Below are positions 34,249 through 43,862 of a stretch of DNA of 64,000 bases, piece after piece. The stretch covers positions 2,108,001 through 2,172,000 of the forward strand of contig OY762070.1 of the NCBI GenBank assembly GCA_963665195.1, read 5' to 3'. Under the pieces are notes generated by a model. That model was not told where the DNA came from. It saw nothing but the letters and a program-made list of their open reading frames with translations, and ran no database searches. The position numbers were made by a program, and so were the translations under genes. The stretch is from VXYL01 sp963665195 (GTDB lineage Bacteria > Pseudomonadota > Gammaproteobacteria > Pseudomonadales > Azotimanducaceae). The first letter of the stretch is position 1, and every line of letters begins with the position of its first letter.

Positions 34249-35796
34249 TCAGTCGGACAGGGCGCGCGCGGTGCCCGGCGGATCGGTGGCTTCGACGATG
34301 ATCCATAGACCGTCCACGCCCGTGATCCGCACATGGTCGCCGGCGGCGAACCCGGTGTCTGGATCGCCGTAGGCCTGCCAGACTTCGCCGAACGCCCGCA
34401 CGCGGCCCTCGCCGGCGAAGTCCTCGACCACGCGGCCGCGACCGCCGACCATGCTCTCCTTGCCGGACGCCGACCGCGCCCGTCGGGAGCGCAGCGCTGC
34501 GCCGAGCGCGAACAGGGCAATGCCGGCGGACAGCACGGCGAATGCGGCGATGATCGGCAGCGACAGCTGGTAGGCGGGCAAGTCGGTGTCCATGAGAATG
34601 ATCGAACCGGCGACGAAGGCTATCACGCCGCCGATGCCGAACACGCCGAAGCTCGGTGTGAACGCCTCCATCGCCATCAAGCCGATGCCGACGATGATGA
34701 GCGCGAGGCCCGCGTAGTTGATCGGCAGCATCTGCAGCGCGAAGGCGCCGAGCAGGAGGCAGATGACGCCGACCACCGCGCCGATGCCGATGCCGGGGTT
34801 GTAGAACTCCAGGATCAAGCCGTAGATGCCGATCATCAGCAGGATGTAGGCGACGTTGGGATCGGTGATGACGCCGAGCAGTTCGTAGCGCCAGTCCGGC
34901 TCGATGGTGCGGACCTCCGCGTCGGCGGTGTCGAGCACGATGCCGCGGTCGTCCATGTCCACGGCGCGACCGTCGAGTTGCGCGAGAAGGTCGTCGAGGC
35001 TCTCGGCGACGATGTCGATGACGTTCATCGCAAGGGCCTCGGTCGCGGTCAGGTTGGCCGCTTCCCGCACGGTGGCTTCAGCCCACTCGGCGTTGCGGCC
35101 GCGCAGCTCGGCGAGGCCCTTGATGTAGGCGACCGCATCGTTCAGCACCTTGCGCTCCATCGCCGAGCCGGGCAGCGGCGTCGGCGCCTCGTCCTGCGAC
35201 TCGCCTTCCGGCGCCGCCTCTTCGCCGCCGCCTTCGCCTGCCGGCATCGGTTCGTCGTCCGCCGCGGGTTCGTCGTCCGCAGGCATGTCCGGCGCCCCCG
35301 GGAACGGCAGCGGCGAGCCTTCGCCGCCGAGATTCACCGGCGTCGAGGAGCCGACGTTGGTCGCCGGCGCCATCGCCGCGATGTGGCTGGCATAGAGAAT
35401 GTACGTGCCCGCGCTGGCGGCCCGCGAGCCGTTCGGCGCCACGTAGGTGGCGACCGGCACCGGCGAGGCGAGGATGGCCTTGATCATGTCGCGCATGGAC
35501 TTGTCGAGGCCGCCAGGCGTATCGAGCCGCAGCACCAGTAGCTCGACGCCGGCATCGTCCGCATCCTCGAGGCTGCGAATGAAGTAGTCCGCATAGGCCG
35601 GCCCGATGGCCCCTTCGAGCTCCACCACCCAGACCTTGGGCGCCGCGCCGATGGATTCGACTCGGGGCGCGGACTGGCCGAGCGCCGGCAGCGCGGCGAT
35701 GGCGAGCGCCATCGCGACCAACCGCAATCCGAGTCCACCGCGCCATACTCGGCGAACGCTGACGGCATGGTGGCTCTTAACTCGAAGGACCCGCAT
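34249..35796 (-). CDS. NfeD long-form membrane serine protease (ClpP-class)
   Basis: 515 residues: signal segment (LVAMALAIAALPALGQ), a ClpP/SppA-like protease domain, four or so membrane helices, and a C-terminal OB domain (NfeD). The probable catalytic serine is in SRAASAGTYILYAS. The probable lysine is in MERKVLNDAVAYIKG. Between them, after NVGSSTPVNLGG, sits a roughly 55-residue insert rich in Pro, Asp, Glu and Gly that looks disordered. The ribosome binding site GGAGG (35801-35805) supports ATG 35796. Partner of the downstream slipin. Confidence 0.9.
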   Translation of the reverse strand: MRVLRVKSHHAVSVRRVWRGGLGLRLVAMALAIAALPALGQSAPRVESIGAAPKVWVVELEGAIGPAYADYFIRSLEDADDAGVELLVLRLDTPGGLDKSMRDMIKAILASPVPVATYVAPNGSRAASAGTYILYASHIAAMAPATNVGSSTPVNLGGEGSPLPFPGAPDMPADDEPAADDEPMPAGEGGGEEAAPEGESQDEAPTPLPGSAMERKVLNDAVAYIKGLAELRGRNAEWAEATVREAANLTATEALAMNVIDIVAESLDDLLAQLDGRAVDMDDRGIVLDTADAEVRTIEPDWRYELLGVITDPNVAYILLMIGIYGLILEFYNPGIGIGAVVGVICLLLGAFALQMLPINYAGLALIIVGIGLMAMEAFTPSFGVFGIGGVIAFVAGSIILMDTDLPAYQLSLPIIAAFAVLSAGIALFALGAALRSRRARSASGKESMVGGRGRVVEDFAGEGRVRAFGEVWQAYGDPDTGFAAGDHVRITGVDGLWIIVEATDPPGTARALSD

Positions 35797-35819
35797 GTTG
35801 CCTCCGTTGCACGCAGCCG

Positions 35820-35825
35820 ATTCTA
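35820..35825 (-). promoter_or_regulatory. Putative -10 element of the nfeD-slipin operon
   Basis: TAGAAT on the minus strand followed by CGGCTGCG, 23 nt before the ATG at 35796; the same pattern as before ilvB and cysK. Confidence 0.35.
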
Positions 35826-35922
35826 CGCTCCGTGAGCCCTAGAAGTTCAGGCCGGTACTGCCGGTGTGGGCGACTCCAGCTCACGCGAAACGGCAGCCGC
35901 GAGGGCATATCTATCCGAGGCT

Positions 35923-36900
35923 CTACTCCGGACTCAGCCCCCTCTCCGCCAGCCACTCGCGGTCGAACAGGCGGGACTGGTACTTGGCGCCGGTGTCGCA
36001 GAGCACCGTGACGACGGTGTGGCCGGGGCCGAGGCGGCGGGCGACTTCGGCGGCGGCGTGGACGTTGAGGCCGGTGCTGGAGCCGAAGAACCAGCCCTCC
36101 TCGCGCAGCAGCCGGTAGATGGTGGAGACCATCGCCTGGTCGGTGACCTGCACGGCGTCGTCCACCGGGGCGCCGCTCAAGTTGTCGGTGACGCGGCTGT
36201 TGCCGATGCCCTCGGTGATCGACGGCCCTTCGCTCATCACCGCTTCGCCGGTGGTGACGTAGCTGTACAGGGCGCTGCCCATGCAGTCGGCGAGCACGGT
36301 CAGCACGTCGTCGCGCTTGCCCTTCAGGTACTCCGACACCCCGGCCAGCGTGCCGCCGGTGCCGACCGCCGAGACGAAGGCGTCCACCCGGCCCTCGGTC
36401 TGGCGCCAGATCTCCGGCCCCGTGGATTCGCAGTGGGCGAGGCGGTTGGCGGTGTTGTCGAACTGGTTCGCCCACACCGCGTTCGGCAGGCTTGCGGCGT
36501 AGCGGCCGGCCTGCTTCTGGTAGTTCATCTCGTCTCGGTACGGCACGGTGGGCACGACGCGCACCTCGGCGCCCAGCGTCTTCAGGATCTCCACCTTCTC
36601 CGGCGACTGGTTGTCCGGCATGTAGATGACGCACGGATAGCCGCGCGCGTTGCAGATGTGTACCAGGCCGATGCCCGTGTTTCCCGCGGTGCCTTCAACC
36701 ACGGTGCCGCCGGATTGCAGCGCGCCGCTCTTCTCGTGCTCACGAACGATCCACAGCGCGGCGCGATCCTTCACCGAGCCGCCCGGATTCATGAACTCCG
36801 CCTTGCCGAGGATCTCGCAGCCGGTCTCGTCGGAGAGCCGGTTCAGGCGAATCAGCGGCGTATTGCCGACGGCGGCGGCGAAGTCGGCGGTGATCTGCAT
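35923..36900 (-). CDS. cysK: Cysteine synthase A (PLP-dependent)
   Basis: Makes cysteine from O-acetylserine and sulfide. 325 residues. The PLP lysine is in PGGSVKDRAALWIV, the substrate loop is EGTAGNTGIG, and the phosphate-binding loop is AVGTGGTLAG. The C-terminal STGLNVHAA segment carries the serine that contacts the PLP ring nitrogen. A GGGAG ribosome binding site precedes ATG 36900. Some members of this branch act as cystathionine beta-synthase-like enzymes, so the exact sulfur substrate is not certain. Confidence 0.9.
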   Translation of the reverse strand: MQITADFAAAVGNTPLIRLNRLSDETGCEILGKAEFMNPGGSVKDRAALWIVREHEKSGALQSGGTVVEGTAGNTGIGLVHICNARGYPCVIYMPDNQSPEKVEILKTLGAEVRVVPTVPYRDEMNYQKQAGRYAASLPNAVWANQFDNTANRLAHCESTGPEIWRQTEGRVDAFVSAVGTGGTLAGVSEYLKGKRDDVLTVLADCMGSALYSYVTTGEAVMSEGPSITEGIGNSRVTDNLSGAPVDDAVQVTDQAMVSTIYRLLREEGWFFGSSTGLNVHAAAEVARRLGPGHTVVTVLCDTGAKYQSRLFDREWLAERGLSPE

Positions 36901-36930
36901 GGCGCTCCCAAGGCGATGGCCAAGGCGCAG

Positions 36931-36936
36931 ATTCTA
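36931..36936 (-). promoter_or_regulatory. Putative -10 element of the cysteine synthase gene
   Basis: TAGAAT on the minus strand followed by CTGCGCC, 30 nt before the ATG at 36900. Confidence 0.35.
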
Positions 36937-37037
36937 ATGGCGAAACCGCCGTCGCTGAGGACGACGCGGTTCTTCCTCTTCCAACCGACAAGCCCGCTAC
37001 ACTCACGCACTCGCGGCAAAACACTTGGGGCGCACGC

Positions 37038-40000
37038 GTGAGACTGACCGCAGCCGTCCTCTTGGCGTGGTGCAGCGTGCTGGGCGCGGAGCCGGCGTGG
37101 GCGGCGCGGGACGAGCGCTGGCCGGCGGCGGTCACCCGTCAAGAGGCTGTAGCCGTCGAGACCGCGCTGCGCGCCAAGCGCGCGTACCCGCAGAGCGCGT
37201 CCCTGGATCGCCGCGCGCCCCCGGAGCCGTCGCCGCGCCTGCTGAGTCCCGAGCAGCGACGCGTGTTCGATGTCGTTCTCGATCCGGCCCTCGCGCCGGC
37301 GCCGGTCGCCGACTGCGACGACGACGCATTCGCCACCAAGACCGGCGCCGATCTGGTGGCGCACATCCGCACTACGCCCTACGACTGCATCAATCGCCTG
37401 TTCTCGAAGACGCCCGCCCGATTCGCGGCCATGCGCAGGCAGAACGTTATCGATGTCGCCGAGGCGACGCGGCTGCTCGCAGTCGACTACGACGGCACCA
37501 ACGAGAGCCGCATCGTGGAGATGTTCCTGTTCCTGCGGATCGGCTTCTACGTCAACTTCGGCGAGGGACACCGGCTCGACTGGAACGCCGCCGACGAAGG
37601 CATTGCCGCCGCGGTCGGCGGCGCCTTGGACGCCTTCAAGGACAATGACCACTTCCTCGACGAGACCGAGGCGCATATCGACCACGCGCTCTGGGAAGGG
37701 GTCGGCCTGATGGGCAGTTCAGGCCTTGCGGCGGGCTATCTCGGGGCGACCAAGTCGTGGCTCGGTCGCTGGCGCCCCGAACTGGTGGACATACGCGGCG
37801 CCGGCGCCGCCATCAACCAGTTCTTCACGCTGCTCTACCTGGGCCACCAGCGGCAGGCGTTCGCGGATGCAGTGGCTGGCGACCACGAGCTGGTGCGCAT
37901 CCTGCGCGAGTTCGCCCTGAATGACTGGATGCTGGGCACGGACGTCCAGTACCTGGCCGAGAACGCGGGGCTCGAACTCGGCCGCTTCAGCCAGTACCGC
38001 GCCGCGCCGATTCATGCCTCGGTACGAGCGGCTGTCGGCGCGATCCTCGACCGCTACGAGATGCTCGGCGAGGGCAGCGGCATCTGGATCGCCACGGCCA
38101 AGAGCGCGGTCTTCTACGACGGCTGCGAGCCCTACGGCATCTGCGGCTTCGAGAAGGAGTTGGAGGCGCACGTGCTCGCGGTCAACCACGTGTGCAGCGA
38201 CAGCGTGACGATCCGCGCCCAGCGGCTCGAACCGAGCGAGCTCGACGCCGCCTGCGCACTGCTCGCGGCCCAGGAAGAGCTCTTCCACAGGCGCCTGCGA
38301 ACTGGAAGAACACCGGTCCCGGACGACTTCAACGCATCGCTCGAGATCGTGGTGTTCGCGGACTCCGTGGAGTACGAATCGTATTCGGGCCTCTTCTTCG
38401 GCAACGACACGGACAACGGCGGCATCTACCTCGAAGGGGATCCGTCCGATCCCGACAACACCGCCCGGTTCATCGCCTACGTGGCCGTGTGGCTCGAAGA
38501 CCGCCCGATCTGGAACCTCGAACACGAACAGGTCCACTATCTGGACGGCCGCTTCAACATGCACGGCTCCTTCGCGGACTACCGCATGTGGACGCACCAT
38601 ACGGTCTGGTGGGCGGAAGGCCTCGCCGAGTACGTCTCCCGGCGCAACGACAACGCCGCCGCAGTGGATGTCGGACGCGCCGGCGGCGTGGAGCTCAGCA
38701 AGGTCTTTCCGATCGTCTACGGGGACGGCAACACCAAGGTCTACCGCTGGACCTACCTTGCCGTTCGGTTCATGTTCGAGCGACACCGCGATGTCGTGGA
38801 CATCCTGCTCGCCTACTTGCGCCGCGGGGACTACGAGACCTTCCGCGCCTACCTGCGCGAGGAAATCGGCACGGGCTACGACGCGGAGTTCAGCGCGTGG
38901 CTGCAGGACGCCGCGGCGACCGACGTCGACACGCCGGAGCTCGTCGAGCTGCCGCGGGCACTGGGCCTCGACGAGGGTTCGACATCGACCTATCGGATCG
39001 CCCTCGGTGCGGCACCGACTGCGGACGTCGATGTCCGCATCGCCGCGGCGGGAACGGATCTGCAGCTAGCGCCCGCTTCGCTTCAGTTCTCGCCGCAGGA
39101 TTGGAGCAGTCCGCAGACCGTGCGGGTGGCGGCGCGGGAGGATGCCGACGCTGCGGACGAGACCGGAACGCTGCTGCACACCGCGAGCGGCGGCGGCTAC
39201 GACACGGCCCGGGCGCTGGTCGCCGTGGCAGTCACGGACAGCGCGCCGACGATCTCCTTCGTCGATGCCAGCGTTGCCGTCCGGGAAGGCGGAACGGCCG
39301 TGCTCGAGGTCGCGACCGAACGCGCCCTCGAGGCGGCCACGACCTTCGCCTACCGCACGGGATCCGACGCCAACCCGGCCACCTACGACGCCGACGCGGC
39401 CGACCACGCTGGCGACGGCGAGGCGACCATCCCGGCGGGCGCGACGCGCACGCGCATCGAGATCCCGATCCACGACGACACCGAGATCGAGCCCGCGACG
39501 GAGACGTTCGTCGTCTCTCTCGACCCGACTAGCATCGCGCAGTTCCGTCGCGGGCAGGTGCGCGCCGCGGTGGTCATCGAGGAGGGCGTCTGCGACCGCT
39601 CGCCGGCCGTCCGCGATGCGCTGCGGCGGGAGCGGCCGTGCGAGGCGGTGAGCGACGCCGATCTGGCCGACGAGTTCTTCCTCAACTTGGCCGACCGCCT
39701 CGATGGGCCGCTGCGCACCGGCGACTTCCAAGGTCTGACCGGCGTCGTCGACATCCGCCTTTACGACAACCGGCTCGAGACGCTTCCCCCCGGCCTCTTA
39801 TCGGACATGCGGAGCCTCTCGGCGCTGTACCTGAACGACAACGACCTCGCGGACCTGCCGACCGCCCCGCTGCGCGGCGCGGGGGGACTCACGCGCCTCA
39901 GTCTGAACACGAACGACCTCTCGGAACTCCCCGCCGAGTTCTTCGCCGGCATCGGCAGGCTGACCGCACTCGAGCTGCAAGGCAACCCGGGAGCGCCTTT

Positions 40001-41993
40001 CCCGCTGACGCTCGAATGGTCCCGCGTGCGGGCCTTCTCCGTCGCGGCCACGGTTCGCGAAGGCGCGCCCTTCGACATGCGGGCGGAGGTGTCCGCGCTG
40101 GGCGGCACGCTGTCGACGGACTCGGTGCTCGTGCGAGCCGGGGCGACGATGAGCGAGCCCGTGACGATCACACCGGACGGCACCGGCCCGGTTCGCATCG
40201 CCTTCGTCGGGGCGCCCGTCGTACCGGATGCGCAATGCGGTGAGATTCCCTGCTTCCATGGGGTGGCGACCGCGGTCGGCACCGGGGTCGCCATCGAAGC
40301 CGATGGCGCCGCGTTCGCAGCGGGCTACCCGACGCGCCATGCGCTACCGGCCGGCGTCGCCAAGCGGATTCCGCTGGCCGACCTCTTCCCAGGCATGGCC
40401 TCGGGCGATGCCTACGCGGCAACATCGAGCGACCCATCGATCCTAGGCGCCTACATCGACGACGGCACGCTGGTGCTGTCGGCCAAGGCCGCAGGGGTTG
40501 CCGTGGTCACCGTGAAGTCCGGCGCAAGCGGATCGCATGGGCTGGACCTCCTGGTGAGGAACGCCGCGCCCGTGCGGACCTCGATTCCGTACCTGCCATC
40601 CGTGTCCGAGGCGACCGGGCGACGCGGCTTCCTGCGCATCATCAACCACCGCGGCATGGCCAGCGCTCTCGGCATCGATGCGTACGACAATGACGGCGCC
40701 TTCGCTGGCACCCTCGCCCTGTCGATCGCCGAGACCGGCGCCGTACACGTCAACGCCCAGGATCTGGCGGACGGCAATCGCGGCAAACGCCTATTCGGCG
40801 CCCTGGGTTCCGACGCGGGCAGCTGGCGCCTGAGTCTCGCGAGCATCCCCGGCATCGAGGTGCTGGCCTACGTTCGCACGCCGGATGGACTGCTCGCCTC
40901 GATCCACGATGTCGCGCCGCGCACGGGCAGCGTGCATCGCGTGGCGACCTTCAACCCCGGCCGCAACACCGAGGCGGAGAGCCTGCTGCTGATGTCGAAC
41001 CCCACCGCCGCGGCCGCCGGCGCGACCATTCGCGGCATCGACAACGCCGGTGCGCCCGGCGGCGAGGTCGCCGCCAGCATCCCGGCGCATGGGTCGCTGA
41101 TCGTCAGCGCCAGCGAGCTCGAGTCCGGGGCCGCACCCGGGCTTTCGGGTGCGCTCGGCGGTGGGGCGGGCAAATGGCGGCTCGATGTCGAGTCGGCGGT
41201 CGCCATCGACGTGGTGAGCCTCCTGTCGAGCGCCACGGGCCATCTGACGAACCTGTCGAGCGCGGCGCAGAACCGCACCGGCGGCGCGCTCTCGGTGCCG
41301 CTGTTCCCGCCCGCGGGCGTGCCGGGGCGGCAAGGGTTCGTGCGCGTGATCAACCGCGGCCAGACGCAAGCGCGCGTGACGGTTGCCGCCTTCGACGACA
41401 CCGGTCGGCACTACGAGCCGCTCGTCCTGACGGTGGGGGCGAACAAGGTCGTCCAGTTCAACTCCGCCGATCTCGAGTCGGGCAACGAAGACAAGGGGCT
41501 TATCGGAAGCACCGGCGCCGGGGAGGGCGACTGGCGGCTGGAACTCGCGAGCGAGGACGATATCGAGGTGCTGTCCTACATCCGCACTCGGGACGGGTTC
41601 CTGACCTCGATGCACGATGTCGTGCCGGGCGTTGACGGGCGGCATCGGGTGCCGACGTTCAATCCAGGCCGCAACACCAACCAAGTCAGCCGCCTGCGAC
41701 TCGTCAATGCCGGAGACGAACCGGCGCGGGTGACGATCACCGGGATCGACAATGCGGGCAAGTCGAGCACCCCGGTGCGTCTCGCCGTGGCTGCCGGCGC
41801 TGCCGAGTCCTTCACGGCAGCGGAACTCGAGGCGGGCCACGCGGATCTCGATGGCGCACTCGGCACGGGCCGGGGCAAGTGGCAGCTCGTGGTGGAGTCG
41901 GACCGGCCGATCACGGTGATGAGCCTCTTGGAGATCCCCTCCGGCCATGTGACCAACCTGTCGTCGACGCCGTCTGGCACCGCAATCCCGTAA
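37038..41993 (+). CDS. Large secreted M9 (collagenase-type) metallopeptidase with Calx-beta, leucine-rich and duplicated C-terminal modules
   Basis: 1651 residues from GTG 37038 with a signal peptide (AVLLAWCSVLGAEPAWA). The N-terminal 650 residues resemble Vibrio-type M9 collagenases. The zinc motif is H496-E-Q-V-H500 in LEHEQVHYLDGRFNMHG, and the downstream glutamate lies in WWAEGLAEYVS. Next are a Calx-beta-like domain (TISFVDASVAVREGGTAVLE), then leucine-rich repeats (SLSALYLNDNDLADLP, LTRLSLNTNDLSELP). A bacterial Ig-like stretch follows (ATSSDPSILGAYIDDGTLV). The last 455 residues form two module types in the order A-B-A-B. Likely an exported enzyme that degrades collagen-like or other extracellular protein and binds surfaces through the C-terminal modules; the substrate is inferred. 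Confidence 0.85.
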   Translation: MRLTAAVLLAWCSVLGAEPAWAARDERWPAAVTRQEAVAVETALRAKRAYPQSASLDRRAPPEPSPRLLSPEQRRVFDVVLDPALAPAPVADCDDDAFATKTGADLVAHIRTTPYDCINRLFSKTPARFAAMRRQNVIDVAEATRLLAVDYDGTNESRIVEMFLFLRIGFYVNFGEGHRLDWNAADEGIAAAVGGALDAFKDNDHFLDETEAHIDHALWEGVGLMGSSGLAAGYLGATKSWLGRWRPELVDIRGAGAAINQFFTLLYLGHQRQAFADAVAGDHELVRILREFALNDWMLGTDVQYLAENAGLELGRFSQYRAAPIHASVRAAVGAILDRYEMLGEGSGIWIATAKSAVFYDGCEPYGICGFEKELEAHVLAVNHVCSDSVTIRAQRLEPSELDAACALLAAQEELFHRRLRTGRTPVPDDFNASLEIVVFADSVEYESYSGLFFGNDTDNGGIYLEGDPSDPDNTARFIAYVAVWLEDRPIWNLEHEQVHYLDGRFNMHGSFADYRMWTHHTVWWAEGLAEYVSRRNDNAAAVDVGRAGGVELSKVFPIVYGDGNTKVYRWTYLAVRFMFERHRDVVDILLAYLRRGDYETFRAYLREEIGTGYDAEFSAWLQDAAATDVDTPELVELPRALGLDEGSTSTYRIALGAAPTADVDVRIAAAGTDLQLAPASLQFSPQDWSSPQTVRVAAREDADAADETGTLLHTASGGGYDTARALVAVAVTDSAPTISFVDASVAVREGGTAVLEVATERALEAATTFAYRTGSDANPATYDADAADHAGDGEATIPAGATRTRIEIPIHDDTEIEPATETFVVSLDPTSIAQFRRGQVRAAVVIEEGVCDRSPAVRDALRRERPCEAVSDADLADEFFLNLADRLDGPLRTGDFQGLTGVVDIRLYDNRLETLPPGLLSDMRSLSALYLNDNDLADLPTAPLRGAGGLTRLSLNTNDLSELPAEFFAGIGRLTALELQGNPGAPFPLTLEWSRVRAFSVAATVREGAPFDMRAEVSALGGTLSTDSVLVRAGATMSEPVTITPDGTGPVRIAFVGAPVVPDAQCGEIPCFHGVATAVGTGVAIEADGAAFAAGYPTRHALPAGVAKRIPLADLFPGMASGDAYAATSSDPSILGAYIDDGTLVLSAKAAGVAVVTVKSGASGSHGLDLLVRNAAPVRTSIPYLPSVSEATGRRGFLRIINHRGMASALGIDAYDNDGAFAGTLALSIAETGAVHVNAQDLADGNRGKRLFGALGSDAGSWRLSLASIPGIEVLAYVRTPDGLLASIHDVAPRTGSVHRVATFNPGRNTEAESLLLMSNPTAAAAGATIRGIDNAGAPGGEVAASIPAHGSLIVSASELESGAAPGLSGALGGGAGKWRLDVESAVAIDVVSLLSSATGHLTNLSSAAQNRTGGALSVPLFPPAGVPGRQGFVRVINRGQTQARVTVAAFDDTGRHYEPLVLTVGANKVVQFNSADLESGNEDKGLIGSTGAGEGDWRLELASEDDIEVLSYIRTRDGFLTSMHDVVPGVDGRHRVPTFNPGRNTNQVSRLRLVNAGDEPARVTITGIDNAGKSSTPVRLAVAAGAAESFTAAELEAGHADLDGALGTGRGKWQLVVESDRPITVMSLLEIPSGHVTNLSSTPSGTAIP
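40626..40967 (+). repeat. Protein module A, copy 1 (residues 1197-1310 of the M9 peptidase)
   Basis: 114 residues running from GFLRIINHRG to TFNPGRN. It matches copy 2 in shared blocks: EVLAYVRT / EVLSYIRT, SIHDVAP / SMHDVVP, TFNPGRN in both. Confidence 0.85.
40968..41261 (+). repeat. Protein module B, copy 1 (residues 1311-1408)
   Basis: 98 residues with RGIDNAG, GKWRLDVES and ending GHLTNLSS; paired with copy 2 at 41676-41966. Confidence 0.85.
41334..41675 (+). repeat. Protein module A, copy 2 (residues 1433-1546)
   Basis: 114 residues, exactly the length of copy 1, from GFVRVINRGQ to TFNPGRN. Confidence 0.85.
41676..41966 (+). repeat. Protein module B, copy 2 (residues 1547-1643)
   Basis: 97 residues with TGIDNAG, GKWQLVVES and ending GHVTNLSS, close to copy 1. 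Confidence 0.85.
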
Positions 41994-42047
41994 CGCGGCC
42001 CGTCCGTTGTATGCTCGGCGGAGCACCGCTCTTCAGGGGGAACCGCA

Positions 42048-43850
42048 ATGGGAATCCGCGATGTCGTTGGCACGCTGGCCGAGGTGCCGACGCTGCTGGC
42101 CCTCAAGAAGGGCATGAAGCCGCGGCCGCTCGCCGACAAGGATTGTCTGGGCGCCTACGTCGAGGCCAATGCGGCGGCGCTCGGCGATCAGCCGGCGCTG
42201 CTCTCGGAAGGCGAGACGTGTACCTGGAGCGAGTTCAACGCCCGCGCCAACCGCTACGCGCATGCCTTGAAGGCGGCGGGGCTGCGGCGCGGCGATACGG
42301 CGAGCATCGCCATGGAGAACAGCATCGACTACCTGGCGCTGATCATCGCCGCCAACAAGCTCGGCGTCACCGCGTCGCTCATCAACACCAACCTGCGCGA
42401 GCGCCCGCTGAGCCATTGCATCGGCATCACCGAATCGCGCAAGTGCATCTTCGGCGCCGAGATGCGCGAGGCCATCGAGTCCGTGAAGGCGGGACTGGAG
42501 TTGGAAGAGGGCAGCGACTACTACATCGTCCCGAACGAAAACGAAGCGCCGCCGAACTGGGCAATCGACCTCAGGGCCGCCAGTGCCGAGCAGTCCTCGG
42601 ACAATCCGCCCGATACCGCTGAGAACACCCTCGGCGACACCGCCATGTACATTTTCACGTCCGGCACGACGGGCCTGCCGAAGGCGGCGGTGCTGTCCAA
42701 TCGCCGCTATCTGGCGAGCGCCGGTCTTTCGGCGAAGGCCGGGCTGCGCTTGACGCCCAGCGATCGGCTATACATCTGCCTGCCCCTCTACCACGGCACG
42801 GCGCTGCTGATCGGCGCCGGCGCGTCCTTCTCGAGCGGCGCTTCCATGTTCATCCGCCGGCGCTTCTCCGCAAGCGCCTTCCTCGATGAAGTGCGCCGCT
42901 ATGGCTGCACCGGCTTCATCTATGTGGGCGAGGTCTGCCGCTACCTGACCAACACGCCGGCGCGCCCCGACGATGCGGACAGCCCGCTCGTAAAGGCCAT
43001 GGGCAACGGGCTGCGTCCCGACGTGTGGCTGGATTTCAAGCGCCGCTTCGGCCTTGAGCGCATCACCGAGTTCTACGGCGCCAGCGAAGGCAACGTGGCC
43101 TTCGCCAACCTGCTGAACAAGGACTGCACCATCGGCATGACCTCGTCGAAGATCGCCCTGGTGCGCTACGACGTCGATGCCGACGAGATCGTCCACGACG
43201 AAGCCGGCCGCTGCATCGAGGTGGCACCGGGCGAACCCGGCCTGCTGCTCGGCCAGATCAACGACGAGGCGGTGTTCGAGGGGTACACCGACAAGGAGGC
43301 GACCGAGAAGAAGGTGATCCGCAATGCGCTCAAGGACGGCGATGCCTGGTTCAACACCGGCGACATCATCCGCGAGATCGACGTCGGCTTCACGCTTGGG
43401 TTCCCGCACTACCAGTTCGTGGACCGCGTGGGAGACACCTTCCGCTGGCGCTCCGAGAACGTCTCCACCAACGAGGTGGGAGAGATCATCAACGGCTTCC
43501 CCGGCATCGAGCTGTGCAACGTCTACGGCGTGGAGATTCCCGGCGCCGACGGGCGCGCCGGCATGGCCGCCATTCGCCTGGCGACGGGCGCGGAACTGGA
43601 CCTCGATGGCTTCGCCGGCTACGTGCAGCGGGAGCTCGCCGCCTACGCGCGGCCCGTGTTCCTGCGCATCCAGTCGGAGATCGACGTGACGGGCACCTTC
43701 AAGATGGTGAAGGGCGACCTCAAGCGCGAGGGCTACGACGTAGCCGCCATCGACGATCCCGTCTACGTGATGAAGCCGGGGGCAGACCGCTACGAGCGGC
43801 TAGAGGAGGACTTCCTGCAAGCCATCGCTGATCGCGCCGCGGGCTTTTGA
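42048..43850 (+). CDS. Long-chain acyl-CoA synthetase, fatty acid transport protein (FATP) type
   Basis: Activates long- or very-long-chain fatty acids to acyl-CoA via an acyl-adenylate. 600 residues. The AMP-binding motif is YIFTSGTTGLPKAAVLSNRR, with the second motif EFYGASEGNVAFAN and the FATP-type YTDKEATEKKVIRN followed by WFNTGDI. The C-terminal lysine region is GTFKMVKGDLKREGYD. It resembles FadD6/FATP rather than E. coli FadD. AGGGGG precedes ATG 42048. The next gene (aldose epimerase) starts 12 nt later and is likely co-transcribed. Confidence 0.93.
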   Translation: MGIRDVVGTLAEVPTLLALKKGMKPRPLADKDCLGAYVEANAAALGDQPALLSEGETCTWSEFNARANRYAHALKAAGLRRGDTASIAMENSIDYLALIIAANKLGVTASLINTNLRERPLSHCIGITESRKCIFGAEMREAIESVKAGLELEEGSDYYIVPNENEAPPNWAIDLRAASAEQSSDNPPDTAENTLGDTAMYIFTSGTTGLPKAAVLSNRRYLASAGLSAKAGLRLTPSDRLYICLPLYHGTALLIGAGASFSSGASMFIRRRFSASAFLDEVRRYGCTGFIYVGEVCRYLTNTPARPDDADSPLVKAMGNGLRPDVWLDFKRRFGLERITEFYGASEGNVAFANLLNKDCTIGMTSSKIALVRYDVDADEIVHDEAGRCIEVAPGEPGLLLGQINDEAVFEGYTDKEATEKKVIRNALKDGDAWFNTGDIIREIDVGFTLGFPHYQFVDRVGDTFRWRSENVSTNEVGEIINGFPGIELCNVYGVEIPGADGRAGMAAIRLATGAELDLDGFAGYVQRELAAYARPVFLRIQSEIDVTGTFKMVKGDLKREGYDVAAIDDPVYVMKPGADRYERLEEDFLQAIADRAAGF

Positions 43851-43862
43851 GAAGCGCGCACC

